Source: Aplysia californica
Taxonomy: Eukaryota; Mollusca; Gastropoda; Aplysiida; Aplysiidae
DNA length: 64,000 nt
Assembly: GCF_000002075.1 (NCBI RefSeq)
Contig: NW_004797292.1
Span: 2,442,732 to 2,506,731, forward strand
Reading direction: 5' to 3'
Notes under the pieces: model-generated
What the model was told of the DNA's origin: nothing
The model's input: the letters and a program-made list of their open reading frames with translations, nothing else
Database searches by the model: none
Part shown: positions 56,420 to 64,000 of the stretch, piece by piece
Position numbering within the stretch: position 1 is the stretch's first letter
Layout: every line of letters begins with the position of its first letter
Translations under genes and position numbers: made by a program

Positions 56420-57971
56420 CACATCCTCCATACTCTCCAAATCATCCTCGTCAGCCTCTCTCAACGTTTGCTTCGTCTCTTTCATCAGACATCCATCATC
56501 ATCTTCATCACTTTCACTGTGCTTTCTCTTCCTTTGAGCCTCCTTTTTTATCTTCTTCATCTCAGCCTGGTCTTTCCTCTCGTCTTTTACGTTCCATCTC
56601 AGCTGCCTTCCTCTGATTTTGTAACCTTTGCCATCTCCCTTTCTCATCTCTTTTTCTTAAGATCCTCTCTCTTCTCTCTTGCCTTATCTTCTCTTGTCGT
56701 CTTCCTCGCCAACTTCTCCTTTTCCTCTTTCTGTTTTCCATGTTCTTTAAGCTTAATTGCTTCTCTGTGCTCTGCACCACTAAGCACGTAGTGCATTGTC
56801 GGTGTTAACTTTTTCTTCTTCTGTTTTCCCTTTCCTGTGAATCTTGGCACTCTGAGTGTGTCATCGAGGCTCAGTGGTTCTCTGGATGGGGTTTCGAGGC
56901 TTTCTTTCTGGAATGAGGCTTTCAAGGAGGCTGCCAGGCTCTTGAATTTTGAGAAGCCCTCATGATTTTCCATAGCATCCTTTGAGAGGGCCTGAATACA
57001 TCGCAGAAAACCGTTCCTACCAAGCTCGTCAGTCACATGTAGGGTAAAGTCTTTCATTGCCTCCAGCTGCTTTGCTGTGTAGGTGCTTTCCTCATGGTGG
57101 CTTGACGTTGATGTAGGATTCGGGGGCTGGCTCGCAGGGGTAGTGAGCTGGCTCGCAGGTCTAGGAGGCTGACTCGCAGGGCTAGGAGGTCGGCTCGCAG
57201 GGCTCTGGGGTGCCGGATCGCAGGGCTGAGGAGGCCGAATCGCGGGTGTTGGTTGGTTGGACGCAGGCTCCTCCTCATAGTTCCATGGTAGGTCAAAGGG
57301 AACCTGCGGCTCAGGTCCTTCATCATCTGACTCGATGTACTCGAAGGAAGCTGGTGGCTCAGGTTGAGCAGCTGGTGGTTCGTCCTCTGGTTGAGCAACT
57401 GGTGGCAAAAGCTGAGTTGGTGGCTGATCACTGTTCCCAGAGGGCACATCTCTATATACCCGGCAAGGGTTCATCTTCTTGCTCTCCAGGACTCTCTGGG
57501 GGCTAAAAGGGAAAATACCTGCTGCCCTGTAGCTGGACTCTGCATTTTCTGTTGTTGCACACTTCTGCCAGACAGGCTGAAAAACCTTGGCAAAGGTGTC
57601 CAGCCAAACTGCATCTCCAGTCTCAGCGATGTGCCTTCTGCTTGCATCAGACCACGGCAGACTTCACGGAGCCAAAGAATGCCTGATGTTAGGTAGGGCT
57701 GCATGAGATGGGAGGCATGTGCCAGGAGACAATACAATATGATGCCGTTGGCCTCGCAGATCTCTGAAGTTTCAAACAGCGAGGTATGGCTGATGTGGCC
57801 ATCAACAAGGAGTAGCAAGGGCTTCTTAATGTGCATGGCCTTGGGGATGAACGTGTCTCTCAGCCATGCGAAGAAAATTGCTGCGGTTATCCAACCATTG
57901 TCCAATACCTGCCAGAATATAGCATGTTGCTTGTAGTGCAGAATTCGGATGAATCTGGTTTGTAAAATCAA
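56420..57971 (-). mobile_element. pogo/Tigger-like transposase, broken, long Pro-rich insert
   Basis: DDE part on minus: LDNGWITAAIFFAWLRDTFI, KPLLLLVDGHISHTSLF (second catalytic Asp in DGHISH), GIILYCLLAHASHLMQP. Then, in other frames, AFFGSVKSAVV, DAVWLDTFAKVFQPVWQK and AAGIFPFSPQRVLESKKMNP, the pogo pattern ending ...AGIxPFxP. A roughly 100-residue Pro/Ala/Ser-rich stretch (QPPRPASQLTTPASQPP) follows, then YTAKQLEAMKDFTLHVTDEL, KKKKLTPTMHYVLSGAEHRE and a charged tail. At least two frame changes lie between HASHLMQP and FPFSP. The N-terminal HTH domains and first catalytic block are not found. Confidence 0.75.
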
Positions 57972-58640
57972 ACATGATGTTTATCAAGAAGAACTTAATG
58001 CATATGGATTCATGGTGTAATTCATGTCAAACATTGTACTGTTAAATTAAGATAGAAATTTTAGGTTTCTCTCTCTCTGTGGGCTGGAAAAGCAAAGAAT
58101 GGTGGATACCGTAAGAGGCGGCAAAATGTGCCTGTCCTAGGTGTTCCTGGAGTTGTTGCTCTCTCCATATAGGGGCAGCATCTTGTCGTTCTTTGCTTTG
58201 TTTTCAGTCCAGCTGTCTAGATCTATTTTTATCCCTACTTTCTAACCTCAAACTTACCCGCAACAAAGCGTCGGGGTAAACCGTTGTGTAGATTTTTCCA
58301 CTGAATCCTCTTGTACGGGTAGATGAGCAGGGGTGGCAAGTAAAAGCCTGCGGCATTCATTGTTGCTAGCAGCACCACCTGTGTCTTGGTGTTTGAGGTG
58401 ACGTTGTAGACATTCTACAGGGCTGCCAACCATTCCGATTTTGTAATTATTACGATTTTTTAGACTCATTTTGAAATTCCTATCGTAAGGCGATTTGTTA
58501 CGATTTTTACCGTCAGCAGATTTGTAACAATAAAAAATTGTTGGGGCTCTTTAAATTTTTTTTACAAGTCTTAGTGCAGACCTGTAAATCGTCCGCCAAT
58601 AGTCGGAAAACCGCCAATCTCTAAAAAAAGGAACAGCTGG
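57972..58640. other. non-coding stretch
   Basis: No gene recognised. Repetition of TTACGATTTTT / TTACGATTTTTTAG and TCGTAAGGCGATTTG at 58449-58515 suggests part of a short dispersed element, not identified. Confidence 0.4.
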
Positions 58641-59102
58641 CTCACTTCACTTTATATCCTTCATCATTCTTATTACTCACCTCAAACTTGGAATCCCATT
58701 CCGCCTCCAGTGTCTCTACGGTTGCTGAAGTGTTTTTGAAAATTGCGTCTGCCTCAGATCGTAGTTGATCAAGGCCCTCAGTGATGTTCTCCATCGTGTG
58801 GTTCAGGACCTGTACAGTGACATCTCTCTTAAAGGTCATGAACCACGGTAGACTTTTCTGTCACATGACATTCTCCATACAAACAAAGCTGATCACATCA
58901 CAACTCTTTCAAGCCAACAGTATTGCTATTTGCAAATTAAGCCATATCAGGCTTTTTATGTTATAGAGACTTTGTAAGAAACTGAAAACACAAACGCAGA
59001 TTTTTTTCCAAAGAAAGGATCAGTCCTCCTCCTCATCCATCTCCTTCTGATCTTCTTACTTTTCTTCCTCTTTCTCCTTCTAATCCTCCTCCTCTTCCTT
59101 CA

Positions 59103-59215
59103 CTTCCATGGCCGGTGATTCCAATCAGGGCCATGGTTAGTGTAGTCCAGTATGATACTGAGCTAACAGTGCGCCCGGCCTGTGAGGGAAATGTGTTCAA
59201 ACACTCCAAAGAAAG
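59103..59215 (-). repeat. tRNA-like unit in the array, copy 1
   Basis: Reverse complement contains GGCCGGGCGCACTGTTAGCT, CAGT..., then a degenerate T-loop block and CACCGGCC. It has tRNA-like order with matching GGCCGG/CCGGCC ends. Followed on the plus side by GAGGGAAATGTGTTCAAACA, as in copy 2. Confidence 0.5.
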
Positions 59216-60493
59216 GATCAGTCCTCCTCCTCCCTATTTCTTTCTGATTTTCCTACTCTTTTTTCCTCTACCTTCACTTCCACCTTATAATCCCCCTACT
59301 TCTTTTTCTTGTAGTTTAAGTTATTATTATTATTATTTATTATTAACAATTTTGCATTATTTTTATATCCTTCATCATTCTTATTACTCACCTCAAACTT
59401 GGAATCCCATTCCGCCTCCAGTGTCTCTACGGTTGCTGAAGTGTTTTTGAAAATTGCGTCTGCCTCAGATCGTAGTTGATCAAGTCCCTCAGTGATGTTC
59501 TCCATCGTGTGGTTCAGGACCTGTACAGTGACATCTCTCTTAAAGGTCATGAACCACGGTAGACTTTTCTGTCACATGACATTCTCCATACAAACAAAGC
59601 TGATCACATCACAACTCTTTCAAGCCAACAGTATTGCTATTTGCAAATTAAGCCATATCAGGCTTTTTATGTTATAGAGACTTTGTAAGAAATTGAAAAC
59701 ACAAACGCAGATTTTTTTCCAAAGAAAGGATCAGTCCTCCTCCTCATCCATCTCCTTCTGATCTTCCTACTTTTCTTCCTCTTTCTCCTTCTAATCCTCC
59801 TCCTCTTCCTTCACTTCCAGCTTATAATCCTTCTACTTCTTTGCTTGTTATTATTATTATTATTTATTATAAAATTTTAAAAATTATTTTTATATCCTTC
59901 ATCGTTCTTATTACTCACCTCAAACTTGGAATCCCATCCCGCATACAGCGTCTCTACGGTTGCTGAAGTGTTTTAGAAAATTCCTTCTGTCTCTGATCGT
60001 AGTTGATCAAGTCCCTCAGTGATGTTCTCCATCGTGTGGCTCAGGACCTGTACAGTGACATCACTCTTAAAGGTCATGAACCACGGTAGACTTTTCTGCC
60101 TCATGACATTCTCCCTACAAACAAAGCTGATCACATCACAACTCTTTCAAACCAACGGTATCGCTATTTGCATATTAAGCCATGCTAGGCTTTTTATGTA
60201 AAACAGAGACTATGAAAACACAAACTCAGATATTTTTCCAACTAGCATAATAACATGGTAGTCACAAAATTTGCCTAACATTTCCGTTTGTAAAAATTCT
60301 GTTTCAATGTTTTCATCCTGGCTTATTTTCTCTGAGGGTATGATAAGAATCTTTTGTAAAAGTCTAGCACCTCTTTCAAATCTGCATCTAATTTTTAAAG
60401 ACAAGATCTCCCAATCTAACATACAATATCGCGTAGGATTTTGCCAAGTGAAAGTAGAGAGTGTAAAAATCCCCAAACAAGTCAGTTCAACAA

Positions 60494-60605
60494 TGTCTGG
60501 CCGGTGATTCCAACCAGGGCCATGGTTAGTGTAGTCCACCATGACACCAACTGAGCTAACAGTGCGCCCGGCCTGTGAGGGAAATGTGTTCAAACACTCC
60601 AAAGA
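60494..60605 (-). repeat. tRNA-like unit in the array, copy 2
   Basis: On minus: GGCCGGGCGCACTGTTAGCT then CAGTTGGTGTCATGG, where TAGCTCAGTTGGT is a textbook A-box/D-arm; the B-box region GGTTGGAATCA is degenerate. A third, truncated copy is at 61689-61740. Confidence 0.55.
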
Positions 60606-60777
60606 AAGGATCAGTCCTCCTCCTCCCTATTTCTTTCTGATTTTCCTTCTCTTTTTCCTCTACCTTCACTTCTACCTTATAATCCTCCTACTTCTTTTTC
60701 TTGTAGTTATTATTATATTTATTTATTATTAAAAAATTTGCATTATTTTTATATTCTTAATCATTTTTATTACTCAC

Positions 60778-60985
60778 CTCAAACTTGGAATCCCATCCCG
60801 CCTCCAGTGTCTCTACGGTCGCCGAAGTGTTTTCGAAAATTCCTTCTGTCTCTGATCGTAGTTGATCAAGTCCCTCAGTGATGTTCTCCATCGTGTGGTT
60901 CAGGACCTGTACAGTGACATCACTCTTAAAGGTCATGAACCACGGTAGACTTTTCTGTCGCATGACATTCTCATTACAGACAAAG
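60778..60985 (-). CDS. only fully open unit of the array: candidate exon of an unknown protein
   Basis: Minus translation begins SFVCNENVMRQKSLPWFMTF, then KSDVTVQVLNHTMENITEGL, DQLRSETEGIFENTSATVET and LEAGWDSKFE before a GTGAGT donor. Three N-glycosylation sequons (NHT, NIT, NTS) and an amphipathic helical pattern suggest an extracellular or luminal helical segment, but I recognise no family. Neighbouring exons were not found, so it may be an isolated exon of a gene outside the window, an ATG-started short frame (inner ATG at 60936), or a relic. Its acceptor (TGATCAG) lacks a strong pyrimidine tract. Confidence 0.4.
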
Positions 60986-61744
60986 CTGATCACATCACCA
61001 CTCTTTCAAACCAACGCTGTTGCTATTTGCAAATATAGCTTGTTTTTGTTATTATTATTATTTATCATAAAATTTTAAAAACTTTTTATATCCTTCATCA
61101 TTCTTATTACTCACCTCAAACTTGGACTCCCATCCCGCCTACAGCGTCTCTACGGTTGCCGAAGTGTTTTTGAAAATTCCGTCTGTCTCTGATCGTAGTT
61201 GATCAAGTTCCTCGGTGATGTTCTCCATCGTGTGGCTCAGGACCTGTACAGTGACATCACTCTTAAAGGTCATGAACCACGGTAGACTTTTCTGTCACAT
61301 GACATTCTCCCTACAAACAAAGCTAATCACATCACAACTCTTTCAAACCAACGGTATTGCTATTTGCAAATTAAGCCATATCAGGCTTTTTATGTAAAAC
61401 AGAGACTATGAAAACACAAACTCAGATATTTTTCCAACTAGCATAATAACATGGTAGTCACAAAATTTGCCTAACATTTCCATTTGTAAAATTTCTGTTT
61501 CAATGTTTTCATCCTGGCTTATTTTCTCTGAGGGTATGATAAGAATCTTTAGTAAAAGTCCAGCACCTCTTTCAAAACTACGTCTAATTTTTAAAGACAA
61601 GATCTCCCAATCTAACTTACATCTACAGTAAGATTTTGCCCCGGCGAAAGTAGAGCGAGTAAAAGTCCCCAAACAAGTCAGTTCAACAATGTCTGGCCGG
61701 TGATTACAACCAGGGCCATGGTTAGTGTAGTCCAGTATGATGTG

Positions 61745-62940
61745 CAGTAAAGGAAGCCCCCCATCTTGATCTCTCCCCACAGTCCCCGAACCACCATTTT
61801 TCTCTCAACATGAACGTCTTGAAGGGTTGGGGAAACTCAGTTTGCTGTTGCCGATGGAAGAACGCCATTCTTCAACAGTAGCGACCTATGAGCCCACTTA
61901 AATTGTGCTGGTGTTGGATTATTGTTCCAACTATTCTGCCTCCTGATGCAGCTGAAAAAGGTCTCAAAATGACCCTGAGAGAGCAGATAAGTCGTAAAGT
62001 AATCATACTTCTTCCCTACACTGTTGCGAGTGCAGTAAAACCCTTACTAAACTAAACTTAACTCTTATTAAACTAAACTAAACTCACCCCTACACTCAAG
62101 TGGCGACGTGGGGAACAGGGAATGAAGGCAAATGTGGGACTGAATATTTTAATTCCAGAATAGTGATTTCTTCAGTCCCATCGTTTCCTCCTGAAGTTAT
62201 GGCTCTGTGCCAATATTTGCCTCACAGAAGCTGTCTTTGGCCTTGTTACTTGTACTACTATTTCACCATTTTTCTCTCCTAACTTGTCAAAGACAAAATA
62301 TAGTAGGTCTCTTGCAATTTGAATGACAACTTGGCGTTGGCGTACCTTGAAAGTTGAAGGCGCTGCAATGAACCCTGTTTTACTACCAAACGCATTTGAG
62401 ATGCCTTTCCAACATTGGCAGTCTCCCATTCCTTCCGTTCGTTGACATGTGTCTGAGGACAGGTGAACTCATGAAAAAGTCCATCTATTTTTTAAAAAAA
62501 TTTTGGCAAAGCGGACACTTTCTTTCTATGCACTAAAGTTATCAAAGGTGTCCCTGTCCCATTTACTATAAAGAGTGGCACTGATAGATCTGTAAGGCCA
62601 CAGATTGCACACTCTTTTTTTGCCAGTCTTTTGGCCTGCAACTTCAGCCCCATTTGTGATGGGCATTTATAAGTTTTTTCCTCCACCGCTGACCTCATGT
62701 GCAGCAAAACTAGAGGTCCCCCTTCCCACAGAGTGGGTGCCTCGTTTACAGTTGAGTGTGACCCATATGAAGAAGGAAAAGTGTGTGTGTTTGTATTTGA
62801 GTGTGTGTGTGTGTAGAAATGTATACTAGAATGTGTGCATGACCTTGTGCAGTTGCGAGCACCGTAAAACCCTTACTAAACTAAGAGTGTATGCGCCCAT
62901 GTATGTAATGTATGTATGAGTGTGCCTTCATGTTTGTGAT
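61745..62940. other. non-coding stretch with two SINE tail scraps
   Basis: Shared SINE tail remains at 62018-62050 (GTTGCGAGTGCAGTAAAACC) and 62838-62886 (GACCTTGTGCAGTTGCGAGC then ACCGTAAAACC). The frames at 62172-62429 and 62492-62707 (minus) are open but unlike any protein I know. Confidence 0.5.
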
Positions 62941-63735
62941 GAGAATGCCATACCTTTTGCCTGTACATTTAGAAAACACTATAGTTTGTGTGGGGAAGGG
63001 GGAGGGGTCGTATTTTGTGAGAATGCTATACCTTTTGCCTGTACATATTTGAATGCGTCATAGTTCGTATGGGGAAGGGGGAGGGGTCGTATATTGTGAG
63101 AATGCTGTGCCTTTTGCCTGTACATATTTGAATGCGTCATAGTTCGTATGGGGAAGGGGGAGGGGTCGTATATTGTGAGAATGCTGTGCCTTTTGCCTGT
63201 ACATTTAGAATACGCTAAAGTTTGCATGGGGAAGGGAGTGGGGACATGTGTTGTGAAAATGCTATACCTTTTGTCTGTACATTTAGAAAACGCTATGGTT
63301 CGTATGGAGAAGGGGGTGGGGACGTATTTTGTGAGAATGCTGTTTCTTTTGCCTGTACATTTAGAATATGTCATAGTTTGTATGGGGAAGGGGGTGGGGA
63401 CATGTGTTGTGAGAATGCTGTTCCTTTTGCTGTACATATTTGAATGCGTCATAGTTCGTATAGGGAAGGGGGAGGGGTCGTTTATTGTGAGAATGCTGTA
63501 CATTTAGAATACGCTATAGTTTGCATGGGGCAGGGGGTGGGGACATATTTTGTGAGAATGCTGTTCCTTTTGTCTGTACATTTAGAAAACGCTATTGTTC
63601 ATATGGAGGAGGGGGTGGGGACGTATTTTGTGAGAATGCTGTATCTTTTGCCTGTACATTTAGAATATGTCATAGTTTGTATGGGGAAGGGGGTGGGGAC
63701 GTCTGTTGTGAAAATGCTGTGTCTTTTGCTGTACC
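62941..63735 (+). repeat. 78-79 bp minisatellite, about ten copies
   Basis: Unit GAGAATGCTGTNCCTTTTGC, CTGTACATTTAGAA or CTGTACATATTTGAATGCGT, ATAGTTYGTATGGGGAAGGG, GGWGGGGWCGTATTTTGT. Copy starts at about 62941, 63019, 63098, 63177, 63255, 63334, 63412, 63487, 63553, 63632 and 63709. Two sub-types alternate: a TTTAGAA form and a TATTTGAATGCGT form. One copy is shortened. A stray unit start recurs at 63850. Confidence 0.95.
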
Positions 63736-63960
63736 TTATGATGTGATATTTTCAGTCAAGCTGTTCATCCATGCTTACTTGTGCAGATATTATTATGTTT
63801 TGGAATTGTGTGTATGTGTATGGTTGTGGGTGTGCTTTCATCTTTGGAATGAGAATGCTTTGCCTTTTGTTTGAATATTCTCTTTATTGTATTTTTCTAA
63901 TGCTTTTCAGCCACATATAAAAGTTGTGAATGAATTGGAAAATAGTTTGTGTATATGTGA

Positions 63961-63983
63961 CAGAGAGAGAGAGAGAGAGAGAG
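63961..63983 (+). repeat. GA microsatellite
   Basis: Run of GA units near the window end. Confidence 0.9.
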
Positions 63984-64000
63984 TAGGGTAGTGCAGTGTG

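Larger units (their letters stand above)
58640..61760 (-). repeat. tandem array of five exon-like units
   Basis: Five copies of a roughly 208-base exon-like block on minus: 58888-58681, 59599-59392, 60126-59919, 60985-60778, 61322-61115. Each ends in a consensus donor TTTGAG|GTGAGT and is preceded by GATCAG. Between them are pyrimidine-rich stretches, TTATTA runs and a tRNA-like unit. The 1,194-base block beginning at 59919 recurs at 61115 (including 60220-60520 versus 61416-61720), so the array grew by segmental duplication. In-frame stops are present upstream of the inner ATG in copies 1, 2 and 5 and inside copies 3 and 5. Confidence 0.85.

Noticed and set aside
56138-56791. 217-codon plus frame
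   Set aside because: Ser/Leu/Phe-rich antisense of the Lys/Glu-rich pogo tail and a CA repeat.
60497-60575. Possible functional tRNA gene in the exon array
   Set aside because: The D-arm is good but the T-arm consensus is degenerate and the copy is part of a tandem repeat.
60210-60602. Similar 130- and 124-codon minus frames at 60210-60602 and 61406-61780
   Set aside because: They run through the duplicated tRNA-like unit and non-coding spacer; the frames differ at their ends and show no protein features.
58640-61760. CRISPR-like array of spaced repeats
   Set aside because: Units are over 200 bases with irregular spacing in an animal genome; no CRISPR character.
62979-63503. 174-codon minus frame (and plus frames) in the minisatellite
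   Set aside because: Openness follows from the 78-base period; both strands and several frames are open, there is no start context and no protein resemblance.
1-64000. Retrovirus-like, LTR or Polinton-type elements
   Set aside because: I looked for reverse transcriptase/integrase blocks, paired long terminal repeats and capsid-type genes and found none that I could support; the only RT-linked pieces are short LINE ends.

Overview
The window reads as a metazoan nuclear contig, most likely from a mollusc (probably a gastropod). The genome is AT-rich and intron-rich, with standard GT/AG introns, abundant tRNA-derived SINEs, MITEs, several cut-and-paste DNA transposon families and long G/C homopolymers. 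Assignment to mollusc is inference from overall texture. No marker in the window fixes the species.

Region 1 (about 1-24,200, plus strand) is one host gene, the orthologue of ECT2, the Rho guanine-nucleotide exchange factor of cytokinesis. I can place 22 coding exons, all with matching phases. They give 875 residues covering BRCT repeats, a phosphorylation/NLS linker, a DH domain, a PH domain and a basic C-terminal tail, ending at a stop at 23,202. Only the first exon(s), roughly the N-terminal 50 residues, are not found. Introns hold SINEs, three MITEs, a LINE relic, tandem duplications and a small relic of one of the gene's own exons. A second, internally deleted copy of the terminal exon lies just downstream.

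Region 2 (about 24,200-37,600) is gene-poor and repeat-rich. It holds many copies of SINEs that share one 3' tail, a broken mariner, a LINE C-terminal relic, TIR-bearing MITEs and microsatellites.

Region 3 (about 37,600-58,000) is a cluster of transposase-like genes, all on the minus strand. It includes a structurally complete piggyBac (TTAA duplication, 15-bp perfect terminal repeats, spliced 613-residue transposase), pieces of several Merlin (ISXO2-like) elements, two copies of an unnamed multi-exon protein family with a candidate D-D-E triad (one intact apart from an assembly gap, one decayed), a ZSWIM-like N-terminal exon, a pogo/Tigger-like element plus pogo-like fragments, and a coiled-coil protein of unrecognised family. 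One 100-N assembly gap lies at 47,936-48,035.

Region 4 (about 58,600-64,000) holds five tandem copies of an exon-like unit on the minus strand, of which one is open throughout. These are mixed with tRNA-like units and pyrimidine-rich DNA, followed by a 78-bp minisatellite of about ten copies.

No rRNA gene, functional tRNA gene, CRISPR array, retrovirus-like or Polinton-like element was recognised.
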